Source of the DNA: Cololabis saira
Lineage: Eukaryota; Chordata; Actinopteri; Beloniformes; Belonidae
Assembly (NCBI RefSeq): GCF_033807715.1
Contig: NC_084590.1
Span: forward strand, 5,659,827-5,723,826
DNA: 64,000 nt
Direction of reading: 5' to 3'
A program made the position numbers and the translations under genes. Shown here one piece after another: positions 1 to 63,522 of the stretch (its first letter is position 1; each line of letters begins with the position of its first letter). The notes below the pieces were generated by a model. It was not told where the DNA came from. It made no database searches and saw only the letters and a list, made by a program, of their open reading frames with translations.

Positions 1-1230
1 GCCACGTGGACCAGATGTGAAAGTTCATCAACTGGGCCCAGCTCTGGCAGACGTGGCCCAAAGAACCAAAGAACATGGAGAAGTGGCCCACTTCTGATGG
101 GGATGTGGCCCGGTGCAGGCAGCCCAGCTCACCGGGAGTCGCTGCCGTCAATCAAAGCCTGACCCGGGCCAGAAACCCTGCTGTGGGGCCGAGGGTCTGG
201 GCCCTGCATCAGTCCCTTTTAGCTTCAAACGGCGCCGCATCCTCAACCTTTGACGTCGGCCCCCAGTGATGGTCACATGATGCGGGTTTGGTGGATCAGA
301 GAACGTCTGCAACCGCGTCATAAACTGTCAATGACGTGCTAGCTCACATGTAGCGTGTCTGGTGGCCTGGCTAGCTGCAGCTAGTTAGCGTCTCTGTGAA
401 TACGTTTGTATTCCCGGGTTAAAGCTAACTGGTAGACTAGATTGAGCGACGACCAGGATCGACGTTCGGCTGGATTTTCATTCAGTCGGTTTTAACAGTT
501 TTAACTGGCAGCTGAGATGTTTTGAAGCCTGACGTTAGTTCCCTCGGACAAGCTAACCAGACAGTTGATGAACTTCCAGTTTATTCCTGTTGATTCCTAA
601 GGAAAGCCTCAGACTGTCTGGCTGGCCGTGTCCTGGTCTGACCACGGCTGTTTGAAGCCGTCAGGAGGCCGAGTACATGCGCGTTTGCCGCGTAAACCTT
701 AAGCGAACTCGTGGTTTTGATGGCGTGGGCCCAAAAGAACCCTCCTGGGATCAACCCTGCACTCTGATGCAACCCACTCCTGTGCCTTCACCACGTTCAG
801 TCACGGATGCCTCCCCACATCTCGTCATGAGCGTGCAGGTTCCTAGGAGGTTTTCTACGTCACCGTGGAGGCATTTGTCCACAACAACATTACAACCCTG
901 TGTCAGAAAATGTTAGGACCACGTGGAAACAAGGAACAAAAAAATGTCTTGCAGAACACAAAATATTTAACGTTTCTCTGATCTGTTTCATTACATTTAT
1001 TAAGATGCATCTTATTATGTAATTCAGACCATTACAGAAGTTAGTGAGTGCTACTTAGGTGAAAGAAGGTGACGTCATTTCAACCAGGTGATTTGATGGT
1101 TTCAGTCACGGATGCCTCACCACGTCTCGTTTCATTAAAAATAACTATTGGTAACTATCTGATACGATCACACAAATAAAGATTGGTGTGGAAACCTGTC
1201 AACACAGAGCTACATTCACTATTGATACTT
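1..1230. other. No gene recognised (3' flank)
   Basis: No conserved protein or named repeat was seen. A 33 bp segment (TTCAGTCACGGATGCCTC and following) occurs at 797-829 and again at 1101-1133 with two differences. Confidence 0.5.
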
Positions 1231-1460
1231 CATCTCTGGACTTGTAGGCATTTAGGATGAACCATCACCATGGAAACATGAATTTTACAAACTGAGTACC
1301 ACAAGGCTCTGTATTAGGGCCTCTGCTTCTTTAATTCTACATAACACTGCCATGTGGTGTTAATACAAATAGCATTCTATATGCAGATGATACTGGGATT
1401 TATGCTCCCAGCTTCATATTAACCCAGGGGTTAACCTCATTCATAGGCAACATCTCTGGG
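1231..1460 (+). mobile_element. LINE reverse-transcriptase remnant
   Basis: Broken frames on the plus strand read GVPQGSVLGPLLL-like (in the degraded form 'VPQGSVLGP') and then ILYADDTGIYAP, the QG and YADD motifs of a non-LTR reverse transcriptase. Relatives occur at 4318-4460 (minus) and 51360-51620 (plus). Clade not resolved. Confidence 0.6.
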
Positions 1461-3003
1461 CTCGGAGGCATCAAGAGACATGAAGAAGAGCATGAAATAC
1501 ATTTGGTTCATAACGTCTTCTATGAGTAAGAGTAAATGTCAAAGTTACTGAGTCAGCATCAGTTCACACCTGGTCCCAACATCCTGTGATTCTGGGGTTG
1601 TACACCTGCAGCTCTGAGTATTTGGGGGTCATGAGGGCAGCGACCAGGCGGTACTGTCTTTTATAACACCGTTTTTACTACAGTGGGCGGGGCATCGCCG
1701 TGCTGGGTGCTGTCAACTGTTAAAACGGGTCGTATCTTCAGGAGACCGAGGACGTGAACTGCAGGAATACTATTACAGCAGGAGGCGGGCCGACAATAGG
1801 TGCCTTTCCTTCCCTTGAGCTGAGAGGTCCTGATCAGGGACTTCTGGTCACCTGTTCGCCTGGTATTGATCCCCCTGCTGAACCTCCCCTTTATTTTCCT
1901 GTTTGTTGGAGCGGAGGATGGATGTGACCCGCGGCGCTGACCTCTACTGTGGCGGCGCCTCGGGTGGCAAGGCAGTGACAAAACCTTAATACATTGTGTT
2001 AAATGTGTTTAGCGCTGGTTTTTGTATATTATCTGCGTTGATAGGATGGCGCAGTGCTGAAACAAGACGGTGTGGTATGAAACACGCTTTTTAACTGATT
2101 GTTGTTTTAGAGCTTTTATTGTCGGATTTAAAACAGTACCTACACTTCACGGTACAACAAATGTCTGCAGATACATAACCCACCACCACCCACACAACTC
2201 GTTTTTTTTTCTTTGTCAGACACAAAACAGACTCACAATCGGCACTCGGACCATCCTGTAACTGGAACCGTCTGTCTCGTGTGTCACTGTCATGTATGAA
2301 CATGTGGATTTTTGTCCCATCTATTAACGACTATCACAGAGTTTGGGCTGGTTTCCTTGAGTCCGCCGGATCCTTCCGATCTCTGACATGAGCTGGGGGG
2401 GTCACTGATCCGGAGAAGTCCAGGGGGATGAGGGTCTGGGGCCCGGGGAGTTGGGTGGGGGTGGATCTGGAAAGACCAGTGTGATGAGAGCTTATGAACG
2501 CCTCGTCCCGATCAGCTCGCTCCCCCTCGCCGCCGCAGCAGAGCTGACCGACGGGACTGAAGCGGTTCTGGTCCTTAAGTCCAGCAGGACTGTTTCCGCC
2601 CATTCACAGACCAGCAGAGACAATGATGACACGTGACAGGAACTGATACCGACTACCATAAATTCACAATAAAAAGAATATAAAAAGTCCCTAAAACTAC
2701 CAGATGAGGGTTCCACCCCTCGGTACGCTGGCTCAGAAACATCAATCACCGCAGATAAAATAGCTGCAGAGTTTCATGCATCTGGCTCCTGGACGTCGGT
2801 TTCTCCAGCAGCTTGTTCTCGCCGGAGCGGCACAGGAAGTGGATTCACAGTTCGTTGACGCTGTCACCTGCAGAGAAAAGGCCGTTATCTTCCACTCAAC
2901 CCATTACAGACACTGTTAACTTGGATCATGTGACCAGTTTTGAAGGAAAACGCCATCTGTGAGCATCCTTTTCACGAGTCTTTACAGAATGAACATGAAA
3001 ATG
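1461..3003. other. No gene recognised
   Basis: Mixed unique-looking sequence with a pyrimidine run near 2200-2213. Nothing resembling coding exons or a known repeat could be supported. Confidence 0.45.
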
Positions 3004-3011
3004 GTTTAAAA

Positions 3012-3971
3012 TAGGGATGCCCCGATACCAATTTTCTTACACCGAGTACGAGTATTTTAATTTGTGTACTCGCCGATACCGAGTACCGATCCAATACTTC
3101 TACCACAAAAATGACTAGGCTAAAGATGCAAAAGGCAATGAATTGGAAGACAGGTTTTATTTGCAACAGAAATTCAATTTTAAACAGAACTCAGCCAGCG
3201 GGGCTTTCCTCCGCGCTTTAGTCTCATCGCAGGAACATCAACTGAGCATGTGCGGTGCTTCACCTGAAGCCGTCCGTGTGAAACAACATAAACAATCAAA
3301 TATAATTTAAAAAACAGGCTAAATGAAATGATGTTACACACTCTTGTACAGTAGGTGGCAGTATGCACCTTAAAGTTGGTTGCGATCCGCCAATTAAACA
3401 GAGAAGAAGAAGAAGAACACAAACAATCCCATTCTTACAGTCCGGTTATAGAGAGTGATACATGAGTGAGACTGTGCCGTTTCAGGCAAGATAGTGACAA
3501 TTAATGCAAGCGGGATGTCAGCAGTGTGGACATATTTCAAAATAAGGGACAATGACAGAAGCAAGACAGACTGCAGGCTGTCGGCGCGGCTAACCAGCTA
3601 AAGCGGCTAACGCGGCTAAACTGAATGTAACAATGGGATTGTTTATGTTGTACTGTGAGTTACGTGGAGTGTTTAGTAAACTTCCCTGTGAGTAAGGGTA
3701 ATACTCAACCAGTTTGTATAATTAAGGAATATAGAACAAACTGAAACAGGAACAGCTGGCTGAGCAGCAGCGGCTCGTCGACTGCTCCGCCGCCAGGCTG
3801 CAGACTGACCCAGGGAGCCGCGGGGCGGCTCAACATCTCCCCCTAGAGGCCCTAACCAGTAACTACAACGACAAGGAAGTATCGGTGCATGGTATCGGAG
3901 ACTTTTTGCGAGTACGAGTATATGAGAGCAGTATCGGCCCCGATACCGATACCAGTATCGTGGCATCCCTA
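3012..3971. mobile_element. hAT-type element, 960 bp, exact 8 bp target duplication
   Basis: Ends are TAGGGATGCCCCGATAC on the left and its inverted match GTATCGTGGCATCCCTA on the right. Both flanks carry GTTTAAAA (3004-3011 and 3972-3979), the 8 bp duplication typical of hAT. No transposase is left. Inner sequence is rich in GTATCGG-type subterminal repeats. Confidence 0.85.
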
Positions 3972-3979
3972 GTTTAAAA

Positions 3980-4317
3980 TGTTTGTTTCTCTGCAGACCG
4001 AATTAAATTCATGTCAGTAAAACTACGAAAACAACTGCAAGATGCTAATTTAAAGAGTGCAGATTGTGCTTCACTTGCTTTGCCTTTTATTTCTTTGCAG
4101 ACGTGGAGACAGTGTATTTTCCTCATCGGCTTCCTTTCATTTAATAAACATCCCTTTTTACATTTCAGACCTGCAACACATCTCACGAGAGCTGTTCCAT
4201 TAAAGATTTTACCACTTGTCTTGTCACAGCACTTGTTAAGACATCAAGGATACGAGCGATGACGAGTTTCAGGGTTGATTAGTTGGTTTTACATCATCGT
4301 GTTGAAATTAACACCAG
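3980..4317. other. No gene recognised
   Basis: Unique-looking sequence of ordinary composition between a hAT element and a LINE remnant. Confidence 0.4.
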
Positions 4318-4460
4318 GTGATGCTGAGGGTTATGTAGAATGAAAGGAGCACGGGTCCTCATACAGAGCCTTGTGGTACTCCTCAGTTAGTAAAATCCGT
4401 GTGTCCATGGTGATGGTCCATCCCAGCTGCCTCCGAGTCCAGAGATGTTGATGTAACACT
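4318..4460 (-). mobile_element. LINE reverse-transcriptase remnant
   Basis: The minus strand reads GVPQGSV after a stop codon in place of a conserved residue, as in the copies at 1231-1460 and 51360-51620. It keeps the same upstream CCATCACCATGGA segment. Confidence 0.5.
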
Positions 4461-4639
4461 GATCCTAACCCTCTCTACAGTAAAGGTTAGGTGTTATTTA
4501 TGATGTAACTGTATTCTCAAAGCAGAAATATTCAAATTTCCTTTTGAGGAACGTTGTTTTTAACATTTCAGTGAATTTTTTCAGATTTGTTGACAAAAGT
4601 GGACATCTTCTCTCCTCAATCACGCCAAATCATCAAAAT

Positions 4640-4719
4640 AACCTGGTAACTTCATCATATTTACCAATTTTCAAGCACTAAAACCTGGTAACTTCATCAT
4701 CTTTACCTCTTTTCAAGCA
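4640..4719 (+). repeat. Short direct repeat
   Basis: AACCTGGTAACTTCATCAT followed by a T/A-rich stretch and TTTTCAAGCAC occurs twice in tandem, unit about 41 bp. No function inferred. Confidence 0.65.
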
Positions 4720-4863
4720 CGCGGTTCATCTTTCACGTCTCGCTGCTTCACAGATTTGCATTGTGCATCGTGTTCTGCATTCTGATTGGCTAAACAGTCT
4801 CCCCGCTTCTTCACTTCCTATGTCAATAATGTTGGTTGCTTAGCAACAAGCTGAGAACGGCCA

Positions 4864-5333
4864 ATGAACTTCAGCAGCAGCTCAAGAACGGGACCCTTTG
4901 ATGAATCGTTCATTACAGTCTCAGATATAATCCATGGTGGCATGTCGGTTTATAAGAATCTTTTTACCCAGAAGAAAAAAGAGCGTCAACAACGACCCAT
5001 AACTATGTTCTTCTCTGGAAAAAACACACCTGCACCGCAGGCTTTAGGAGAAAAAGACGCTACAGAGCGAGTCAGGATGCAGCAGCAACAGAAGACAGTG
5101 AAATACGCGCCAGTCACAATTTGTCCTACTGTACTTATATTTTTTCATAATCAATTTTCATTTTCTCCCGTTCAAATCCAATTAATCGGGTCATGGTGGG
5201 GAGGGGCTGATCTCCGCAATTTTAAGCCTTGTATAATAATTGTAAAAAAAAAAAAAGGTTGCTACTTCGCAGATTTCACCTACCACAGGTTCTTTTTGGA
5301 ATGTAACCCCCGCGAAAAAACCAGCGATTACTG
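4864..5333 (+). mobile_element. 3' end of a Tigger/pogo-like DNA transposon
   Basis: The last 90 bp (TTCGCAGATTTCACCTACC, then GGAATGTAACCCCCGCGA and GCGATTACTG) match the terminal inverted repeat of Tigger elements and stop at a TA target dinucleotide (5334-5335). An open frame of 160 codons in front, including KKKERQQRPITMFFSGKNTP, resembles the C-terminal tail of a pogo-type transposase. The 5' part is missing. Confidence 0.65.
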
Positions 5334-5478
5334 TATATTAAATTAAATAAAGCTGAGGAGACAAAACAGCCAGCTTCAAATGTCTTGATTGTCCCGTCTG
5401 AAGTCGGTGAAATGTTCAAGTCGCAGCTTTTTCATTAACCTTTTCCACTCTGTTCAACCTCCTTCTGACGTGGCTCCG

Positions 5479-5640
5479 ACAGTTGAACAAGACTGGTAGC
5501 CTAGTGGTTACAGAGGAGGGTTGGAGTCTGGAGGTCCCAGGTTCAAGCCCCTGGATTGCAACCGAGGTCAACCACTTTGGGCCCCTGAGCAAGGCCCCCA
5601 ACCGCTCTCTACAACCACAAATTTAACAGAGGAATTAACA
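5479..5640 (+). mobile_element. tRNA-derived SINE, 5' part
   Basis: An A box (TAGCCTAGTGG) and a B box (GGTTCAAGCCC) about 45 bp apart form a pol III promoter, followed by TTTGGGCCCCTGAGCAAGGC, a body common in fish SINEs. The matching tail (GGGTTAAATGCAGAG, then CCCGTTGTGGGACTAATAAAGG-like) is found at 10170-10215, on the far side of the LINE. Confidence 0.7.
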
Positions 5641-6031
5641 ATCAACAGTTATGTTTCCTTTTTTTTTTTTTTTAACAGAAGGTGAGAAAAGCAATCCCTG
5701 ACAGAAAGGGACAGATGACAAAAAATTAATAGCAAGTAAATAAGCAAAGCCCTGCATCCACAAAGCAGATGAAACAAAAATGGACAGGAAAAAAACAAAA
5801 AACAAAAAAAAAAACAAAGAAGGCAACAGTGCGTACCCTCCATACCTGCAGCCTCGTTTTGGAGTAATGTAGTCTGTGCAATATTTTAAATTGAATCAGA
5901 CAGTGTCGGGCATTTATAGAACAGTCATTGATGTGCTCCAAACTCTCCTCCCACACATTGGGAGGTATCAGGGCTCCGAACTCTCTTTCCCACCCTTCTT
6001 TTATCCTATCCATCCCGGGAAGGCACATGCT

Positions 6032-7993
6032 TTATAGAATCTCATATAGTTGCGAGATTATGTAGCGTGGATTGGGGAACAGGTTAAATAAACTCTCTAT
6101 TTTATCTGGAATTGCCTTCTCAAAATTAGGGAGGTGTGTTCTGACATAGTTCCTAATCTGAAGATATCTGAAAAACTGATTCTTCTGTAAATTAAACCTT
6201 TCTTGGAGTTGCTGGAAAGAGGCAAAGGTCCCCCCTATGTATAGGTTACCAACAATACAAATCCCCAATCGTTTCCAGGTGGAAAAGGCCTCGTCCAAAG
6301 CTGATGGTGTGAAAGAGGGGTTTGCAGTTATAGGCAACAGAAATGAAACTGCCTTAAAATTAAAATGATTCCTCAGTTGTTTCCAAATCTTAGTTAAAGC
6401 GTAAATTACAGGGTTATGTTTAAAACAAGATCTATTGACTGGGACAGGAGATAGTACAACAGCTCTAATAGAATGAGGTAGACAATCTTCCCGTTCCATC
6501 TCTAGCCCGTCATAGGGTATCGGGTTTTCGTCTAACCAATATGCCATAGAGCGTATTCCAGTGGCCCAGTAATATAAAATAAAATTAGGCAGTGCTAGAC
6601 CCCCATTAGTTTTGTGTTTACAAAGATGATCCTTCTTTATTCTATGAGACTTGTAATTCCATACAAAGGGGAGAATGATAGAGTCCAATTTAATGAAAAA
6701 AGATTTGGCAAGGTAAATAGGTAGGTTTTGAAAAAGATAAAGTAGCTGAGGGAGAAAAATCATCTTAACAGCATTCACTCTGCCCAGCAGAGAAATGGGG
6801 AGTGTTTTCCAAAATTGTATATTGTTTTCTAATTTATTTAACAGGGTGGGAAAATTGGCCTTGTAAAGATAATTATACTTCTTGGTAACTACTATCCCCA
6901 AATAAGTTAGACTGTCTGATGCTATTCTGAGAGGAAACTGTTTGAGCCAATCTTGATCTGTTACATGTATTGGTAGTAGCTCGCTTTTGCCCCAGTTAAT
7001 TTTGTACCCGGAGAAACTACCAAACAGTTGAAATGTTTTCAAAATCGAGGGAATTGTAATCCTAGGCTGCGTGACAAATAACAAAATGTTGTCCGCGTAC
7101 AGCGATATTTTATTCTTAGTGTATTCTGTATTGTAACCATGTATATCTGGATGCAAACGGACAGTCTCGGCCAGCGGTTCTATGGCTAGCGCGAACAGTA
7201 GAGGGCTAAGTGGGCAGCCCTGCCTCGTGCCCCTACCTAGCCGGAAAGGATCAGAAAGCGTTCTGTTAGTAAGAATTCTGGCCCGGGGGCTATTGTACAA
7301 GAGCTTAGTCCAGGACACAAATTTATCACCACAGTTGAACTTCTGCAAGACCGAAAATAAGTATACCAATTCGACCCTATCGAACGCTTTTTCGGCGTCC
7401 AGACTGAGAATAATAAGGTCCTTTTGGGGAAGCCTGGGAGAATGCATGATATTTAAAAGACGTCTGAAGTTATGGAAAGAATTTCTTTGTGGGATAAACC
7501 CAGTTTGGTCAGGGTGAATCAGCTTGCACATGAATACGTTAAGTCTTCTGGCCAATGTCTTGGCTAGAATTTTTTGATCCGAGTTTAATAACGAGATTGG
7601 CCTATAAGAACCTACTTCTTCCAAATCTTTCCCTTTTTTGGGAAGGAGGGTGATAGTGGCCTCGGTCAGCGTCTGGGTCAGTACTCCATCCCCATACGAT
7701 TGGATGTACATTTTTCGCAGATAAGGAACCAGCAATCCCCCAAACCTCTTATAAATCTCATTGCTGAGTCCATCAGGGCCGGGGCTTTTACCGTTTTTCA
7801 TTGAACCAATGGTTGCTAATAGCTCTTTACATGTAATGTCTGCTCCTAAGGTATCGCGGTCCGCTTCACTCAGAGACGGGAGATTACATTTATCCAGAAA
7901 TTTCTGCATTGTTTCTCCCACAGAGTTAACCTCAGAAGTGTATAGCGTTTCATAAAACTGCCAGTAATTTGTGTGGCTTATCGCCGAATTCAA
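6032..7993 (-). pseudogene. LINE reverse transcriptase and C-terminal domain (ORF2)
   Basis: 653 open codons with KSPGPDGLSNEIYK, YRPISLLNSDQKILAK, LDAEKAFDRVE, GTRQGCPLSPLLFAL, YADNILLF and TYLGIVV, in the usual L1 order. The catalytic YADD box reads YADN, so the second catalytic aspartate is lost. The frame ends at FFRYLQIRNYVRTHLPNF and IISQLYEIL. Confidence 0.92.
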
Positions 7994-8144
7994 AATATCG
8001 CTGTTTTGTAAAAATAAAGGCTCTGCAAATCCTATCTGATAGTAACTTGTTAAGTTTAAATTTAAGAGTCGATATTTTAGTATGTTTTTCTAATGAGGGG
8101 CGCAGAGCATTCTCCATATCGAGTTTACGGATTTCCTCCTCAAG

Positions 8145-9059
8145 TTATAGTTGTTTTGCCTTATTACGCTTCTTGAGAGAGGATTGAAAAGAAATAATGT
8201 GCCCTCTCAGAAAGGCCTTAAAGGCTTCCCATAACAGTGTAGGAGATGTATTTTCATTATCATTAGTTTCAAAAAATAACTCAATGTTTGATTCCAGATA
8301 TTCACAGAACTTCTTATCTGTGATGAGTTGAGGATTGAATCTCCAATTTCTCTGGGCAGGCATGTTCTCACCGAGCTGTAATGAAAATGATATTGGGCTG
8401 TGATCGGAAATAATAATATTGTGGTATTTTGCATTGTAGGAAAATGGCATTAGTTTACCATCAACCAAGAAAAAGTCTATTCTGGTATAGCTATTATGTA
8501 CCTTAGAATGAAAGGAATAGTCTCTACCAGTAGCATTAGAAATCCGCCACACATCAAAAACATTCATATTTTCAATATAAGAGCTCAGCAGATTAGAGGC
8601 CCTGGAAGGTTCCACCCTCTGTGAAGAAGACCTATCCAAATAAGTGTCCAAAACTAAATTAAAGTCTCCACCAACTATTAGATTAGTGCTGGAGATATCA
8701 GGAATCAGATTAAAAACTTTTTAGAAAAATCCTGGATCGTCATAATTGGGTCCATATATATTTAATAATGTTACAGGTGTAGAGTGAAATTCTCCCACAA
8801 CCATGACATATCTCCCGTCCTTATCCGCTATTGTAGACAGATGTTTAAAGGGAACCCCCCTATGGATTAAGATGGCCGTGCCACGAGCCTTAACTGAAAA
8901 ATTAGAGTGATAGATATGTTGTATCCACCTACACCTGAGCTTAGCATGTGAGTCGTTTTTCAGGTGGGTTTCCTGTAAAAAAATTACATCCGCCTGCAAG
9001 GATTTAAGGTGAGCGAGCACCTTGCCTCTTTTAACTGGCTCGTTTGTGGATGTTATATC
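8145..9059 (-). pseudogene. LINE apurinic-like endonuclease domain (ORF2)
   Basis: Motifs in order are FLQETHL, GGDFN, RIDFFLVDGK and ISDHSPI, the nicking endonuclease of ORF2. The first motif, normally SWN-x-x-GLN, is shortened to TSTNEPVKRG. A TAA interrupts the domain at 8718-8720, and another stop follows KAKQL at 8145. Confidence 0.85.
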
Positions 9060-10007
9060 ATCCCTCCTGCTGTTATTATTATGCATTATGTAGGGTGGTT
9101 GCAGGCATCCATCCTCAGACTCTCTCCCTGCTCCGCTGGGTATATGTAACTGTGAGTTAAATGACACTGGATACAGGAGACCAAATTTGACTCCAGGCTG
9201 GTCACGCAGCAACTTCCTGGCTGGAGTGAAGGCGGCTCTGCGTTTAACAACAGTGGGTGGAAAGTCTCTGAAGACTTGGATCCGCTGCCCTCGATATGTG
9301 AGATTTCGGGATTTCATGACCTTTTGCAGGATGCTCTCCAGCGCGTGACAGTAGTGCACCCTGAGAATCAGGTGCCGAGGAGGCTCGCTGTCCCCAGAAC
9401 GCTGCCTCAGGGCTCTGTGGGCTCGGTCAATCACTGGTTTTTCATCCAGCTGTAAAACCTCCATAAGCAGCTGGGCCACGAAATCCCTGGCTTTCTGGCC
9501 GTCTTCTTCCCCTTCCTTGACTCCCGCGATTCTCAAATTCTGACGCTTAGATCGCCCCTCCAGGTCCAAACACTTTTCTGACAGTTGCTCAACCTGGCTG
9601 TGCAGCTGCTTCACCGTAGCTTCTAGGTCCGCAACAGTATCGGAAGTAGCATTAGCATTATCTTCTAAACTTTTCAGCGTTTCACTCTGGGAGTTCAGTT
9701 TGCCGTGTACCACAACAAATGCGGCGTCACTTTCTGTTCTCAGAGCGGCAATTTCAGATCTCAAAGCCGTATTCACAACAGCAATTTTCTCGTCAATTTT
9801 GTTGCAAATGTCCGACTTAGCTTGGGACAGCTCCGCTTGCAGTGATGCTATGGCGGCCAGCACAGCTTGAATGTCCGTGCTCGGAGTGCTCGGCGCCGGG
9901 TCCTCCCCCTCACTCTGGACCGGCGCTTCAGTCGGGCCCTCACCTTCATTCTCCGTTTCCCAGGTCGTCCCCGCTCGCGTCGGCATTTTTCGCAGTGTAG
10001 TGGGCAC
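9060..10007 (-). pseudogene. LINE ORF1 protein (RNA-binding), fused in frame to ORF2
   Basis: About 316 codons: an acidic N-terminus, a heptad-rich coiled coil (about residues 50-150), then the Transposase_22 RNA-recognition core with GRSKRQNLRIAGVKEGEE and DRAHRALR. ORF1 of L1-type LINEs trimerises on element RNA. No stop codon separates it from the endonuclease, and reading runs on in frame to 8721. Confidence 0.82.
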
Positions 10008-10149
10008 CCAGAGAGTGCAGAGATGAAGAATACGGTAACCGGCAGGTCAAAGATTGCACAGGTTTTGTGTTAAATGTAATTTTAACGTGAAATCTGTAGG
10101 AGCTACAGCGAGACGCGTCCTATCCCCTCATAGCTCCACAGCGCCCCCC

Positions 10150-10225
10150 TCTCTAGTCTAATTAGAGCTGGGTTAAATGCAGAGAAAGAATTTCCCCGTT
10201 GTGGGACTAATAAAGGAAGAAAAAT
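10150..10225 (+). mobile_element. SINE tail, 3' part
   Basis: GCTGGGTTAAATGCAGAG and TTGTGGGACTAATAAAGG followed by an A-rich end is the typical 3' tail of fish tRNA SINEs. Same strand as the head at 5479, so the two probably were one SINE split by the LINE. Confidence 0.6.
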
Positions 10226-10288
10226 AAAAAAAAATCAAGAGAAGACCAGAACAAAGGTTTTGAAACATTCCTGAGAAGCTGGAGGAGG

Positions 10289-62355
<52,067 letters not shown>

Positions 62356-62400
62356 CGTCTCCAGGACACGGATGATGCTGCTGCAGCGGCCGCCGCGGCG

Positions 62401-62406
62401 CTTATA
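62401..62406 (-). promoter_or_regulatory. TATA box of the A2M gene
   Basis: On the minus strand the sequence CTATAAG sits 46 bp upstream of the first ATG (62355) and 58 bp upstream of the fourth (62343). That predicts transcription starting near 62375 and a very short 5' UTR, in keeping with a strongly expressed secreted protein gene. The surrounding 100 bp are GC rich. Confidence 0.6.
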
Positions 62407-62499
62407 GGGCCGGAGCGCCCCCCTGCAGGGTCACTCCCACCGCCGCTCGTTGGACGCCGGCAGCCTCCTCCCAAAAGTTGAGTCACGGTGGAGCCTGCG

Positions 62500-62590
62500 G
62501 CCAGCAGCAGTCCTCTCCCCCAGCAGCAGTCCTCTCCCCCAGCAGCAGTCGTCTCCCCCAGCAGCAGTCCGCTCCTCCAGCAGAGCTTCC
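62500..62590. repeat. 19 bp tandem repeat in the A2M upstream region
   Basis: Four to five units of CAGCAGCAGTCCTCTCCCC, the last ones diverged, 100-190 bp upstream of the TATA box. Confidence 0.88.
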
Positions 62591-62616
62591 CGTAAAGGGA
62601 GGGAGGGGGCCTTAAG

Positions 62617-63514
62617 TAGGGTCGCCACCCGTCCCTTAAAATACGGAATTGTTACATAATTGGGAATTAAAAGTTGCGTTCCGTATTGAACCAATACAGA
62701 CACATATTTTGCTCTTATTTATTGATGTCATTGATACAGGTGAAGGTCTGAAAATTTTAATATATTGCAAAACTTCATTAGTAGTAAATTCCACTAAAGG
62801 TGAAACAAATATCTTATTTCTTACTACATTCAAAGTGAGATATTCCAAGCCTTTATTTGTTATAATTTTGGTGATTATGGCTCAGAGGTAAATAAAAAAT
62901 CTCTATATTATGAAATCAATAAACAATTCAATCATCAAAGTTATAACAAATAAAGGTTTGGAATATCTCACTTTGAATGTAGTAAGAAATAAGATATTTG
63001 TTTCACCTTTAGTGGAATTTACTACTAATGAAGTTTTGCAATATATTAAAATTTTCAGACCTTCACCTGTATCAATGACATCAATAAATAAGAGCAAAAT
63101 ATGTGTCTGTATTGGTTCAATACGGAACGCAACTTTTAATTAAGGTTTAACACATCTTGCTTTGCATGTAATGAGACTATGTAATGTATTAGTTTCACCT
63201 TTTAAGTTGAATTATTGAAATAAATTAACTTTTACACCATATTCTTCACCTGTATGTATATTCTACACCTTGGCTGATGTAGACATACGTAGCATAGGAG
63301 GATATTTCAGTTGCTAGTATGGTTGGCTGTCTGTACGGTCATGCAAGTTCAATGCTATTAAGGCACTTTAAACTTTAAATCAAAGCATTTTGTTTTATAA
63401 AATAAATACGTTTTTATGCATTTTAGAAGTTTTGAGTATGTCCCTTTTTTTTGTCGACTGTGCTGCTGAAATCGGGGCATCCCTTAATTCTATTTCTGAA
63501 AGGTGGCAACCCTA
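62617..63514. mobile_element. hAT element upstream of A2M, exact 8 bp target duplication
   Basis: Ends TAGGGTCGCCACC and GGTGGCAACCCTA; the flanks are exact copies, GCCTTAAG (62609-62616 and 63515-63522). Most of its interior is a large hairpin (62665-63141). No transposase. It lies about 210 bp upstream of the TATA box. Confidence 0.9.
62665..63141. repeat. Near-perfect 213 bp inverted repeat (hairpin)
   Basis: The left arm 62665-62877 and right arm 62930-63141 are reverse complements with only about four differences seen, round a 52 bp loop. Sequence inside the arms (CAAAGTGAGATATTCCAA, TTCACCTTTAGTGGAATTTA) is of the Tc1/mariner type seen in other fish MITEs. Confidence 0.93.
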
Positions 63515-63522
63515 GCCTTAAG

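Larger units (their letters stand above)
5658..10070 (-). mobile_element. L1/Tx1-like LINE, nearly full length, inactive
   Basis: A minus-strand non-LTR retrotransposon ending in a poly(A) tail, seen as a T run at 5658-5674. ORF1, endonuclease and reverse transcriptase are all recognisable but broken by stops and frameshifts, and the 5' limit near 10070 is approximate. It lies just beyond the last A2M exon. Confidence 0.88.

Noticed and set aside
1661..1981. 106-codon minus-strand frame as a gene
   Set aside because: No conserved motif, composition typical of random frames in G/C-rich DNA.
5479..5560. Possible tRNA gene
   Set aside because: A and B boxes are present, but the sequence does not fold as a tRNA and continues into a SINE body.
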